From contig JAPYPR010000002.1 in NCBI GenBank assembly GCA_029937545.1, positions 62,001 to 126,000 of the forward strand: a DNA stretch of 64,000 bases, read 5' to 3'. The notes beneath the pieces were generated by a model. It saw nothing but the letters and a program-made list of their open reading frames with translations, did no database searches and was not told the origin of the DNA. A program made the translations under genes and the position numbers. Position 1 is the first letter of the stretch. The number at the start of each line of letters is the position of its first letter. The stretch is from Erythrobacter sp. (GTDB lineage: Bacteria > Pseudomonadota > Alphaproteobacteria > Sphingomonadales > Sphingomonadaceae). Shown in pieces: positions 19,920 through 29,173 of this stretch.

Positions 19920-21766
19920 AGGCCGCTTGGCTGGCGGGCGGCGCGGCACTGGCGTTGTGTTCTTCGCTCGTGCTCGCGCAATCCGCGCCGACCGATCTTC
20001 TGCCACCGGGCTTCGACGAACCTGCGCCGACGCCTACCCCTTCGACCCGGCCTACTCCGGCACCTTCTGCCACGCCTGGTTCCGGTTCGATGTCCTCCGG
20101 TCGGTCTGGAGAGATCGTTCAGCCGATCCCCGATCAGCCAGCCGAAAGCTCCAGTTCCCCTTCGAGCAGGCTCGACCTTTCTCGTCTGCCGACGCTGGAA
20201 CAGCTGGAAGATATGTCGATCGACGAACTCGACGAGCTTCTCGGCCTGAAACCCAAATTCGACATTCCGCCCGCCGCCCGGCGCTCGACCGAGCGTGCGG
20301 GAGTGATTTCGACGGCCGAAGGCGGCTTGCCCGGTGCATCGCTGGCGCGACAGCCCGCCGCTCTCGTCCGCGCCGCACTTGCCGGGACGCAGGCACCGCC
20401 GGTCTCACGGTGGGGCCACATCCTGCTTCGCCGTGCGCTCGCCAGCCGCCTGGCAGCGCCCGAGGGCATGGACCCGATCGAGTTTGCTACGCTGCGAGTG
20501 CGAGCCCTGAACGCGATGGGCGAATACGCGGTCGCGCGCGCGTTGGTGCAGGATATCGACACGGCGAACTATTCGCCCGCGCTCGTCGATGCCGCGATCG
20601 ATGCCTATATCGGTACGGCCGATATCGTCGGCGCCTGTCCGGCGGTACGGCTGGTCGATACCGACCGCGAAGATCCGCAATGGAACATGCTGGCGGGCAT
20701 CTGCAATGCCTATGCCGGCGAGGCCACACGGGCGCAGAACGATCTGCGCCGCCTGCAGTCGCGCGGGCAGGGCGAAACGATCGATATCCTTTTCGCACAA
20801 CGTTTTGCGGGGGCGGCAGGAGATGGCCGGCGTGCGGTCACCATCGAGTGGGATGGCGTTGAGCAGGTCACACCGTGGCGCTTTGCCATGGCCAACGCGC
20901 TAGGCGAGCCGATCCCCGAAGACCTCATGGAAGGGCTGGGTCCGCAGCTCTTGAAGAGCGCGGCTCTCACCCCGGCACTTGGCGCTGCCGAGCGGATTGA
21001 GGCAGCCGACATTGCGGCGCAGAGTGGCATTTTCTCGGCGAATGCAATGGTCGATCTGTATGGCCAGATTTTCGCCGATGGGGGCGAGGACAGCGAAGCC
21101 TACCGCCGCGCCTCGCGCTTGCGCGACGCCTATGTCGGGAGCGATCCTTCCACTCGCCTCGGCGCAATTCGCGATGTGTGGGAAGATGGCGGCGACTTTG
21201 GATATGGACGCCGGGTGCTGACCGCATATGCCGCAGCGCGCCTGCCCGCCGACGATGCGCTGGAAGAGGAAGCAGGCGAGCTCATCGCTTCTATGCTAGC
21301 CGCTGGCTTGGACCGCGACGCGATGCGCTGGTCGGGTGTTGTCGACGAGGGAAGCCTCGGCTGGGCATTGCTGGCCTTGGCCGCTCCGACGCGCGGCGAA
21401 GCTGTTACCGATGGCGAACTCGACAGCTTCGCCGATGCCGATGAGTCGGGCGGCCAGCGCAAGTCGCGCATGTTTCTTGCCGGGCTTGCCGGTTTGGGGC
21501 GCATGGGATCGGGTGAGATCGACGATTATAGCCGTCGGCTTTCCATCAGCTTGGGCGGCCAGACGCGCTGGACCCGGGCTATCGATGCAGCGGCGAACGC
21601 GGGCAATCCGGCGCTGGTCGCCATTCTCGCCGGCCTTGGCATGCAGGGCCACAGCTGGGACAGTATGACGGCGCGGCACCTCTACCATATCGTGTCCGCG
21701 CTGCGACGCGTGGGGCTGGAAGCCGAAGCGCGCATGATCGCCGCGGAGGCGGTCGCGCGGGCCTGA
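19916..21766 (+). CDS. exported protein of unknown function, helical-repeat-like
   Basis: Signal peptide MKAAWLAGGAALALCSSLVLA, Pro/Thr/Ser-rich linker, long Ala-rich helical body. Confidence 0.65.
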   Translation: MKAAWLAGGAALALCSSLVLAQSAPTDLLPPGFDEPAPTPTPSTRPTPAPSATPGSGSMSSGRSGEIVQPIPDQPAESSSSPSSRLDLSRLPTLEQLEDMSIDELDELLGLKPKFDIPPAARRSTERAGVISTAEGGLPGASLARQPAALVRAALAGTQAPPVSRWGHILLRRALASRLAAPEGMDPIEFATLRVRALNAMGEYAVARALVQDIDTANYSPALVDAAIDAYIGTADIVGACPAVRLVDTDREDPQWNMLAGICNAYAGEATRAQNDLRRLQSRGQGETIDILFAQRFAGAAGDGRRAVTIEWDGVEQVTPWRFAMANALGEPIPEDLMEGLGPQLLKSAALTPALGAAERIEAADIAAQSGIFSANAMVDLYGQIFADGGEDSEAYRRASRLRDAYVGSDPSTRLGAIRDVWEDGGDFGYGRRVLTAYAAARLPADDALEEEAGELIASMLAAGLDRDAMRWSGVVDEGSLGWALLALAAPTRGEAVTDGELDSFADADESGGQRKSRMFLAGLAGLGRMGSGEIDDYSRRLSISLGGQTRWTRAIDAAANAGNPALVAILAGLGMQGHSWDSMTARHLYHIVSALRRVGLEAEARMIAAEAVARA

Positions 21767-21775
21767 GGGCGGGCC

Positions 21776-22654
21776 GTGAATGCGATCGACGATTTTCTGG
21801 CGATGCTCTCTGCAGAACGCGGAGCGGCTGAAAACACGATCCTCGCCTATGGCCGCGATCTCGAACAGGCGGAGGAAATGCTCAGCGCCGAGCTGGCGCA
21901 GGCGCAACCCGCCCAATTGGCGAAGCTGGCTCGAGGCTGGGCCACGCTCGCCCCGTCGACGGTCGCGCGCAAGATGTCCGCGCTGAGGCAGTTTTTCGGC
22001 TTTCTCGTCGACGAAGGCCTGCGATCGGACGATCCGACCCATGCCCTGCCGCGTCCGACGACGCGGCGACCGCTACCAAAGATACTGTCCCACGAGGAAA
22101 TCGAGCGACTGTTCGCGACTGCCGAAGACGAAGCCGCGGGCGGTTCCCCGAAGGCAATCCGCATGCTCGTCTTGCTGGAGATGCTTTACGGCTCGGGATT
22201 GCGCGCGACCGAGCTGGTCTCGCTACCGCTTGCCGCCGTCCCGCGCGATGCGCCGTTCCTGACGGTGACGGGTAAGGGCGGACAGGCGCGCATGGTGCCG
22301 GTCAGTCGCCGTGCCAAGGCTGCCCTGTCGCGCTGGCTGGCGGTCCGGCCCGATGGCTCGCCATGGCTCTTTCCGTCGCGCAGCGGGCATCTGTCGCGCG
22401 TTCGCCTGTTCCAGCTGGTCAAGGCGCTGGCAGCCCGCGCGGATCTCGCGCCGGAGAGGCTCAGCCCGCATGTGTTGCGCCACGCCTTTGCGACGCATCT
22501 ATTGGAGGGCGGGGCGGACCTGCGCGCTCTCCAGACCCTGCTGGGTCATGCCGACATTTCCACTACGGAGATCTACACGCATGTCGATGCCGCCCGGCTG
22601 GTCGAACTTGTCAACCAGCGCCACCCGCTTGCGAAAGCGCGCGCATCGGACTAG
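21776..22654 (+). CDS. xerD: site-specific tyrosine recombinase
   Basis: SAM-like N-terminus, HVLRHAFATHLLEGGADLRALQTLLGHADISTTEIYTHV catalytic box. Confidence 0.9.
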   Translation: MNAIDDFLAMLSAERGAAENTILAYGRDLEQAEEMLSAELAQAQPAQLAKLARGWATLAPSTVARKMSALRQFFGFLVDEGLRSDDPTHALPRPTTRRPLPKILSHEEIERLFATAEDEAAGGSPKAIRMLVLLEMLYGSGLRATELVSLPLAAVPRDAPFLTVTGKGGQARMVPVSRRAKAALSRWLAVRPDGSPWLFPSRSGHLSRVRLFQLVKALAARADLAPERLSPHVLRHAFATHLLEGGADLRALQTLLGHADISTTEIYTHVDAARLVELVNQRHPLAKARASD

Positions 22655-22663
22655 CGGAGCGCG

Positions 22664-23608
22664 ATGATTTCCTACCTCGAATTCGAGAAGCCGGTCGCCG
22701 AGCTTGAACAGCGCATCGCCGAATTGCGCGCCGCTGCGGAAGGCGACGACGTGGACATTTCCAACGAGTTGCAGCGTCTCGAGCTGAAGAGCGCAGCTCT
22801 TCTAAAAAGCACCTACGAAACGCTGACGCCGTGGCAGAAGACACAGGTCGCCCGCCACCCCTCGCGTCCGCATTTCCGCGATTATGTGGAGTACGCGTTC
22901 GATGAGTTCGTACCCCTCGGCGGGGATCGGTCCTTCGGCGAGGACGAGGCGATCCTCGGCGGCTTCGCCAAGCTCGATGGGCGCAAGGTCGTGCTGATAG
23001 GCCACGAAAAGGGCAACGACACGGCCAGTCGCCTGCGCCACAATTTCGGCATGGGCAAGCCGGAAGGCTATCGCAAGGCGATCCGCCTTATGGAACTGGC
23101 GGGGCGGTTCGATCTGCCCGTCGTCACCTTGGTCGATACCTCGGGCGCGTTTCCCGGCGTAGAGGCCGAAGAGCGCGGGCAGGCGGAAGCCATCGCCCGC
23201 TCGACCGAGGCATGCCTCGCGCTACCGGTGCCAATGGTTGCCGCAATCGTGGGTGAGGGCGGGTCGGGCGGTGCCGTGGCTCTCGCAAGTGCCGAGCGGG
23301 TGCTGATGATGGAGCATGCGGTCTATTCGGTGATTTCGCCTGAAGGTTGCGCTTCGATCCTTTGGCGCACGGCCGAAAAGGCGCCCGATGCAGCCGAGGC
23401 GATGAAGGTGACGGCGCAGGATCTCGAAGGCCTCGGCGTTATCGATCGTATCGTCGCCGAACCCGTCGGTGGTGCCCATCGCGATTCGCGTGCAGCGGCA
23501 ACTTCGCTGGGCGATGCGATTGCCAAAGAATTGGACAAGCTCGGTCGCCATTCACCCGAGGAATTGAAGCGGATGCGCGAGGAGCGCTTTCTTCGTATCG
23601 CCGGTTAG
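22664..23608 (+). CDS. accA: acetyl-CoA carboxylase carboxyltransferase subunit alpha
   Basis: LEFEKPVAELEQRIAELR...GKPEGYRKAIRLMELAGRFDLPVVTLVDTSGAFPGVEAEERGQAEAIARS. Confidence 0.95.
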   Translation: MISYLEFEKPVAELEQRIAELRAAAEGDDVDISNELQRLELKSAALLKSTYETLTPWQKTQVARHPSRPHFRDYVEYAFDEFVPLGGDRSFGEDEAILGGFAKLDGRKVVLIGHEKGNDTASRLRHNFGMGKPEGYRKAIRLMELAGRFDLPVVTLVDTSGAFPGVEAEERGQAEAIARSTEACLALPVPMVAAIVGEGGSGGAVALASAERVLMMEHAVYSVISPEGCASILWRTAEKAPDAAEAMKVTAQDLEGLGVIDRIVAEPVGGAHRDSRAAATSLGDAIAKELDKLGRHSPEELKRMREERFLRIAG

Positions 23609-23713
23609 CAGCGCTTTCTCTCGGCGGGAACAAAGCGACCCGCCACCATGTTCTCCTCTGCGTACACGAACTTAGACCGCCAACCGGCGCTCGTTACGCA
23701 AGGGGAACACCTC

Positions 23714-25189
23714 ATGTCGCGCTCCAAGTCCATACTCGCTGCAACAACCGCATCGCTGTCGCTCGCCCTCGCGGGCTGCGCGGCCGTCGGTGGCGGCCCG
23801 ATCCCCGATTCGTCGGCTCCGATTACGCAGAGCGAGGCGCAGATGGGTGCCGAGGCGCATCCGCAACTGCTGAGCGAATTCGGCGGCGCTATGACCGGGT
23901 CGCAAGCGCAATATGTCGAACAGGTCGGCCAGAATATCGCGGTGCAGTCGGGGCTGGGCAATGCCCGCAGCGCGTTCACAGTGTCGCTGCTCAACAGCTC
24001 GGTAAACAACGCTTTCGCGATTCCTGGCGGTTATGTTTACACCACGCGGCAGTTGGTAGCCTTGATGAACAACGAGGCCGAACTCGCCGGAGTTCTCGGT
24101 CATGAAGTCGGCCATGTGGCCGCGCGTCATTCGCAGCGCCGCCAGCAGGCTGCGCAGCGCAACACATTGTTCGGAGCGGCTGGCGCGATCCTGTCGGGGA
24201 TTCTTCTCGGCAATTCCGGGCTTGGCCAGCAGGTCGGGCAGACGCTGCTCCAGGGTTCGCAGCTTCTGACCCTGCGCTTCTCGCGCTCGCAGGAACTGGA
24301 GGCCGATGAACTCGGCATTCGCTATCTCAACCAGGCCGGCTACGACCCGCGTGCGATGGCAACTGTGCTGAATAGTCTCGCCCAGCAGAACGCGCTTGAT
24401 GCCCGTGTCCAGGGTCGAGACAATGCGACCGTTCCCGAATGGGCTTCGACCCACCCCGATCCGGCCAGCCGTGTGCAGACCGCGCTGTCCAAGGCGCAGG
24501 GCATGACCGGCGTCACCAATCGCGACACTTTCCTCAGCCGGATCGACGGTTTGCTCTATGGCGACGATCCGCAGCAGGGCGTGATCGAGGGGCGCGAGTT
24601 CATTCATCCCGAACTTCGCCTCGCCTTCAGCGCGCCGCAGGGTTTCTACATGGTCAACGGCACAAGCGCCGTGACCATCAACGGGCAGAGCGGCCGCGCG
24701 CAATTCACCCTCGCGCCCTACAACGGCGACCTCAATTCTTACGTCTCTACGGTATTTGCCAATCTGAGCACGGAGCAGAATCTGCGTCCGCAGTCGATCC
24801 AGCGCACGACGGTGAATGGATTGCCTGCAGCGTATGGCTCCACGCGCGTTCAGTCGGGCAATGGGCAGGTCGATGTGACTGTGTTTGCCTACGAGTTCGC
24901 CGACGATCGCGCCTATCACTTTTTGGCAATTACGCCGGCGGGGCAGACAAGCGCATTCAACGCGATGTTCTCGTCCATGCGACGCATCAGCGCGCAACAA
25001 GCGGGTAGCGTAATTCCGCGTGTCGTCGATGTCGTGACCGTTCGCAGCGGCGATTCGGTGGCATCGCTCGCCCGCAACATGGCTTATGACGACAACCAGA
25101 TCGCGCGCTTCCGCGTCCTGAACGGGCTTTCCTCCAACGAGGAAGTCACGGCTGGCCAGAAAGTAAAGGTCGTCGTACGCGGCCGGTAA
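23714..25189 (+). CDS. M48 family metalloprotease with C-terminal LysM, lipoprotein
   Basis: MSRSKSILAATTASLSLALAGCAA lipobox; GVLGHEVGHVAARHSQ zinc motif; VRSGDSVASLARNM...VLNGL LysM. Confidence 0.9.
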   Translation: MSRSKSILAATTASLSLALAGCAAVGGGPIPDSSAPITQSEAQMGAEAHPQLLSEFGGAMTGSQAQYVEQVGQNIAVQSGLGNARSAFTVSLLNSSVNNAFAIPGGYVYTTRQLVALMNNEAELAGVLGHEVGHVAARHSQRRQQAAQRNTLFGAAGAILSGILLGNSGLGQQVGQTLLQGSQLLTLRFSRSQELEADELGIRYLNQAGYDPRAMATVLNSLAQQNALDARVQGRDNATVPEWASTHPDPASRVQTALSKAQGMTGVTNRDTFLSRIDGLLYGDDPQQGVIEGREFIHPELRLAFSAPQGFYMVNGTSAVTINGQSGRAQFTLAPYNGDLNSYVSTVFANLSTEQNLRPQSIQRTTVNGLPAAYGSTRVQSGNGQVDVTVFAYEFADDRAYHFLAITPAGQTSAFNAMFSSMRRISAQQAGSVIPRVVDVVTVRSGDSVASLARNMAYDDNQIARFRVLNGLSSNEEVTAGQKVKVVVRGR

Positions 25190-25224
25190 TTTTTAAAGCG
25201 GGACACATTCAGACAAAAAAAGGC

Positions 25225-25251
25225 GGCGGGGAAGTGCCCCGCCGCCTCTTC
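25225..25251. terminator. hairpin terminator between convergent genes
   Basis: ggcggcgggg-aagtg-ccccgccgcc followed by tcttcttct; A-run on the other flank. Confidence 0.7.
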
Positions 25252-25272
25252 TTCTGCTGTAATCCGCTAGGA

Positions 25273-25446
25273 TTAGGCGTTGGCGTCAGCCATGGTGGTG
25301 TCGAGCGTGTTGAACGTGGTCGACAGTTCTTCACCGAGGCTCTGCATTGCAGTGATGGCAGCAACTGCGATCAGAGCAGCAATCAGGCCGTATTCGATAG
25401 CGGTGGCGCCTTCTTCATTGCGGCGCAGCTTGTTGAGAAACTTCAT
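25273..25446 (-). CDS. Flp family type IVb pilin
   Basis: Below ORF-track length cutoff; MKFLNKLRRNEEGATAIEYGLIAALIAVAAITAMQSLGEELSTTFNTLDTTMADANA. Confidence 0.92.
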   Translation of the reverse strand: MKFLNKLRRNEEGATAIEYGLIAALIAVAAITAMQSLGEELSTTFNTLDTTMADANA

Positions 25447-25564
25447 GTCATGTCTCCTGGTTCAGTCTTCATTCCCGGCCCTCTCCGACTTGGCGGTTCG
25501 AGCGATCTTGCTTTTGCAGGTGAGGTGTTGAGAAATCCCTAATGCCTCGACCAACAAATCTGCC

Positions 25565-25744
25565 TCATGCTCCCGTGGCAGTGACGACTGCAGCGGTGAT
25601 GTCGGTCCACATATCGATGGCCCCTTCACCAAATGCTTGTACGGCACCCACCATCGCGAAGAAGATGAGAGCAGCGATCAGCCCGTATTCGATAGCAGTG
25701 GCACCGCTTTCGTCGCGTCCCAGGTTTTTCAGGAAATCGACCAT
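25565..25744 (-). CDS. Flp family type IVb pilin (second copy)
   Basis: MVDFLKNLGRDESGATAIEYGLIAALIFFAMVGAVQAFGEGAIDMWTDITAAVVTATGA. Confidence 0.92.
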   Translation of the reverse strand: MVDFLKNLGRDESGATAIEYGLIAALIFFAMVGAVQAFGEGAIDMWTDITAAVVTATGA

Positions 25745-25836
25745 TGAAACCGTTGCCCCATCCGTCTGTTTGTCGAAGCTGACATCGGCGGGATACGGGC
25801 TCGACCGTTAAGAAAAAGTTGAGGAGGCAAACGGAA

Positions 25837-26259
25837 TTGGAAAAAATCCCGACATGGCTCCCCGTGGTTGCCCTCGCTCTAGCTGACGCGAAGGGGCGCT
25901 GGCTCATGCATCGTCGACCGGCCGGCAAGGCTCATGCTGGACTATGGGAATTTCCCGGCGGCAAGGTCGAGAAGGGCGAAAATCCGGCGCAAGCGCTGGT
26001 TCGCGAAATTGAGGAAGAGCTTGCGTACAGGCTGGATAGCGAAACTCTGCTGCCCGCCGGATTCGCTCAGGAGCCGGCTTCGGCGGGAAGCGCTCAGATT
26101 GTCATCCTTCTTTACACATCGCTGTGGAACGGCAGCCCGCTGTCGGCGCAGGAGGGCGGCAAAGTCGACTGGTTCCGGCCCGAGGAGATTGCGATGCTGG
26201 ACAAGCCGCCTCTGGACGTGGCGCTAGCCCGGGGGCTGTTCGAAAAAGCTTTGCTTTAG
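25837..26259 (+). CDS. mutT: (deoxy)nucleoside triphosphate pyrophosphohydrolase, NUDIX/MutT
   Basis: TTG start with SD gaggagg; GLWEFPGGKVEKGENPAQALVREIEEEL Nudix box. Confidence 0.88.
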   Translation: MEKIPTWLPVVALALADAKGRWLMHRRPAGKAHAGLWEFPGGKVEKGENPAQALVREIEEELAYRLDSETLLPAGFAQEPASAGSAQIVILLYTSLWNGSPLSAQEGGKVDWFRPEEIAMLDKPPLDVALARGLFEKALL

Positions 26260-26303
26260 GGATTGCCAAGGGATGACGCCCCCCTTATGTGGCCCCCTCC
26301 AAC

Positions 26304-26380
26304 GCGCCAGTAGCTCAGCTGGATAGAGTACCTGACTACGAATCAGGCGGTCGGAGGTTCGAATCCTTCCTGGCGCGCCA
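26304..26380 (+). tRNA. tRNA-Arg(ACG)
   Basis: GCGCCAG acceptor, CTGACTACGAATCAG anticodon arm (ACG), GGAGGTTCGAATCCTTC T-arm, encoded CCA. Confidence 0.93.
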
Positions 26381-26417
26381 AAAAAGCCCATGACCTTTAA
26401 GGGTCGTGGGCTTTTTT
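26380..26417 (+). terminator. rho-independent terminator of tRNA-Arg
   Basis: AAAAAAGCCCATGACC-tttaa-GGGTCGTGGGCTTTTTT. Confidence 0.85.
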
Positions 26418-26503
26418 GGTGGGTCGGTATGATGGAGCGAGCCTTTCGGAGTCGCAGCCGCGGAGCGGCGGAGACGGCCAGAGCCGCTAAGCGGCGGCGG
26501 CCG

Positions 26504-26521
26504 ATCCTTCCTGGCGCGCCA
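26504..26521 (+). repeat. direct repeat of tRNA-Arg 3' end (18 bp)
   Basis: atccttcctggcgcgcca identical at 26363-26380 and 26504-26521. Confidence 0.9.
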
Positions 26522-26560
26522 TTAAAGGCCATCCCGTGCAAGAGGGGTGGCCTTTAATGG
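26519..26560. terminator. near-perfect inverted repeat after the duplicated tRNA tail
   Basis: CCATTAAAGGCCATCCC-gtgcaaga-GGGGTGGCCTTTAATGG. Confidence 0.7.
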
Positions 26561-26641
26561 TTCTGCCCTGCGGAATGTTCGATATCGGGGCCGCGTGCCC
26601 ACAACCGGCATTTAAAGCGGTACGCCTAGGAGGGCGCACCT

Positions 26642-27034
26642 TCAGGCATCGTCCTCGAGACGATGCATGTCGTCGTCGCTGAAGCCGAAATGATGACCTG
26701 CCTCGTGCACCACCACGTGGCGGACTAGGTCTTCCATGCGCACGCCCGTCGCGCGCCATTCGGCAATCAGCGGCTCTCTGAATAGCCAGATGCGGGCCGG
26801 CATGCGTCCGCTGCTCCAGATCGACCGATCGGGCAACGCCTCGCCTTCGTAGAGTCCGGTCAGTTCCCATTTGTCCGATAAGTCGACCGCTTCGAGTTGC
26901 TCGGGTGTCGCGAAATCTTCGACCTGAAGAACGATGTCCTGCATTTGCTTGCGAAACTCGCCGGGGAGAGCGCGCACTACCGCTTCTGCCATCTGCTGCA
27001 TCTGGACTGCGGTGGGGCCCGGGCGGTGGTGCAT
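26642..27034 (-). CDS. zincin-like metallopeptidase family protein
   Basis: MHHRPGPTAVQMQQMAEAVVRALPGEFRKQM...RHVVVHEAGHHFGFSDDDMHRLEDDA; HExxH-type motif. Larger ORF-track extension is antisense read-through. Confidence 0.85.
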   Translation of the reverse strand: MHHRPGPTAVQMQQMAEAVVRALPGEFRKQMQDIVLQVEDFATPEQLEAVDLSDKWELTGLYEGEALPDRSIWSSGRMPARIWLFREPLIAEWRATGVRMEDLVRHVVVHEAGHHFGFSDDDMHRLEDDA

Positions 27035-27127
27035 CGTGCTTCCGAGTATGGGAGGCGCGGGCGCTGCATACAAGCTAGCGGAACCTGCGCCACCTAAACC
27101 TGTTTGATAGCCAAAGGAGACAATCCC

Positions 27128-27619
27128 ATGGCCACGAACGCAGAAATATTCGACCGCCTCAAGCAGGATCACGACACGCATCGCGAGTTGCTGGACAAGC
27201 TGCTGGAGACGAGCGGCGACAGCAACGAACGGGAAGAGCTCTTCACCGAACTGACCAAGGAGCTGAAAAGCCACGCCGCGGCGGAAGAGCAGGCCCTCTA
27301 TTCGACCATGCTTCGCAAGCCGCCCACGACCGACGAGACTCGCCATTCGGTGGCCGAACATCACGAAATCGACGAGGCGCTGAACGATCTTGCCGCTACT
27401 GAGATGTCCTCGAGCGCCTGGTTGACGAAGTTCAAGGAATTCGATCACCAGTACCGCCATCACATCGACGAGGAAGAAGAAGACCATTTCCCGGACTTCG
27501 AGAATTACCTCGACGACAAGGACCGCGCGCACATGGAAAAGGTCTTCGAACGCCGTAAGGAAGAGGAAAAGGCCGAGGCCGAGGTGACCCCGGAAAAGAA
27601 GGAAGACGCCAAGGAATAG
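27128..27619 (+). CDS. hemerythrin domain-containing protein
   Basis: MATNAEIFDRLKQDHDTHRELLDKLLE...HAAAEEQALYSTM...EHHEIDEAL...YRHHIDEEEEDHFPDF. Confidence 0.88.
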   Translation: MATNAEIFDRLKQDHDTHRELLDKLLETSGDSNEREELFTELTKELKSHAAAEEQALYSTMLRKPPTTDETRHSVAEHHEIDEALNDLAATEMSSSAWLTKFKEFDHQYRHHIDEEEEDHFPDFENYLDDKDRAHMEKVFERRKEEEKAEAEVTPEKKEDAKE

Positions 27620-27634
27620 GCTCGGCGGGGGGGT

Positions 27635-29173
27635 ATGGATACGCACGAGCAGGACCCGACACAGGTCACCCGGCTGGACGATGGCGTCGAGCCGGGTGTC
27701 TGGCGTTACGAGAAGGTCGAACGCGCTGCCGTCATCATCGATGCGGCCGATTATTTCTCCGCAATGCAGGCTGCGATGCTGGAGGCCAGGCACCGCATCT
27801 TCCTGATCGGCTGGGATTTCGATACGCGAATCCACCTGGCCGAGGGGCGGCACTGGTGGCAGCGCGGTTTCAAGGACAAATACCCGGCGCGACTCGGAAG
27901 CTTCTTCTCGTGGCTGATGCGCAATCGGCCGACGCTGGAAATCCGCATCCTGAAATGGAGCTTCGGGGTCTTCAAATTCGTCGTGCGCGGATCGATGTGG
28001 TGGGATCTGGTCCGCTGGGCGCGCCACCGCCGGATCGATTTCAAGTTCGACAAAGCCCATCCCATCGGCTGCAGTCACCACCAGAAGATCGCGGTTCTCG
28101 ACAATTCGCTGGCGGTGTGCGGCGGGATCGACATGACCGTGAAGCGCTGGGACACGCGGGAACATGAAGAAGGCAATCCGCTTCGCACAACCCCGCGCGG
28201 CGATCCTTACGAACCGTGGCATGACGCCTCGATGATGATGGAAGGCGATATCGCCGAAGCCTTGAGCGAATTGGGTCGCGACCGCTGGATTCGCGCCGGC
28301 GGCACGCCGTTGCTGCCGATCCAGAAACGGGAAGAAAGCCTCTGGCCGGAGGGGCTGGAAGCCACTTTTGAAGACGTCGAGATCGGTATCGCCCGCACGC
28401 GCGCCGAATATCGCGACTGGAAGGAAGTCCGAGAGATCGAGACTCTGTTCGTCGAGCATATCAAGCGGGCGAAGAAATTCATCTACGCGGAGAGCCAGTA
28501 TTTCGCATCGCGCGCGATCGCCGAGGCGATACTGGAGCGTGTGCAGGAGGACGATCCGCCGGAAATCGTCATCGTCCATCCGGCGCACGCCGATGGCTGG
28601 CTGGAACAGCAGGCGATGGACCACGCCCGTGCCGAATTGGTCAAATGTATCGAAGATAACGACAAGAAGGGCCGCTTCAGCATCTGGACGCCCGTCAGCG
28701 GTACCACGCATATTTATGTCCATGCCAAGATGATGATCGTCGATGACGAGATCTTCCGCATCGGTTCGGCCAATATGAACAATCGCTCGATGGGTCTCGA
28801 TAGCGAGTGCGATGTGTTCGTCGATTGTAAACGCGAAGGCAATGAGCATGCTCGCGAGGCGATTGCGAGAATTCGCTACTCGCTGCTTGCCGAACATTGC
28901 GGGTTGGAGGAAGACGAGGTGCCTGAACTCCTGAAACAGCAGGGCTCCATGACGGCCATGATCGATCATTCCATTACCGAGGACGGTCGCAACCTCATCC
29001 GGTATCACCCACCCGAGCTAAACGACGTCCAGGAAGAAGTCGCCGAAAGCGGTATGCTCGATCCTGAACGTCCGGACGATCTATTCGAGCCGTTTGCCAA
29101 AACCGGCCTTTTCCGCAAAGGGAGCAGGCTCGGACGGGCTCGCAATCGATGGAAAGGCAAGTGGCGTAAATGA
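27635..29173 (+). CDS. phospholipase D-like / cardiolipin synthase-like protein
   Basis: Two HKD-type motifs: GCSHHQKIAVLDNSLAVCGGIDMT and THIYVHAKMMIVDDEIFRIGSANMNNRSMGLDSE. Confidence 0.9.
   Translation: MDTHEQDPTQVTRLDDGVEPGVWRYEKVERAAVIIDAADYFSAMQAAMLEARHRIFLIGWDFDTRIHLAEGRHWWQRGFKDKYPARLGSFFSWLMRNRPTLEIRILKWSFGVFKFVVRGSMWWDLVRWARHRRIDFKFDKAHPIGCSHHQKIAVLDNSLAVCGGIDMTVKRWDTREHEEGNPLRTTPRGDPYEPWHDASMMMEGDIAEALSELGRDRWIRAGGTPLLPIQKREESLWPEGLEATFEDVEIGIARTRAEYRDWKEVREIETLFVEHIKRAKKFIYAESQYFASRAIAEAILERVQEDDPPEIVIVHPAHADGWLEQQAMDHARAELVKCIEDNDKKGRFSIWTPVSGTTHIYVHAKMMIVDDEIFRIGSANMNNRSMGLDSECDVFVDCKREGNEHAREAIARIRYSLLAEHCGLEEDEVPELLKQQGSMTAMIDHSITEDGRNLIRYHPPELNDVQEEVAESGMLDPERPDDLFEPFAKTGLFRKGSRLGRARNRWKGKWRK

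Noticed and set aside
21776-22654. XerD as an island integrase
   Set aside because: Linked to accA and aroKB with full Xer signature; consistent with chromosomal dimer-resolution recombinase
26224-26541. ORF containing APGRIRTSDRLIRSQVLYPAELLARW
   Set aside because: Classic spurious peptide from the antisense strand of tRNA-Arg
26642-29008. 788-aa minus ORF as a single protein
   Set aside because: Only the last 131 codons are the metallopeptidase; the rest is antisense to hemerythrin and PLD genes
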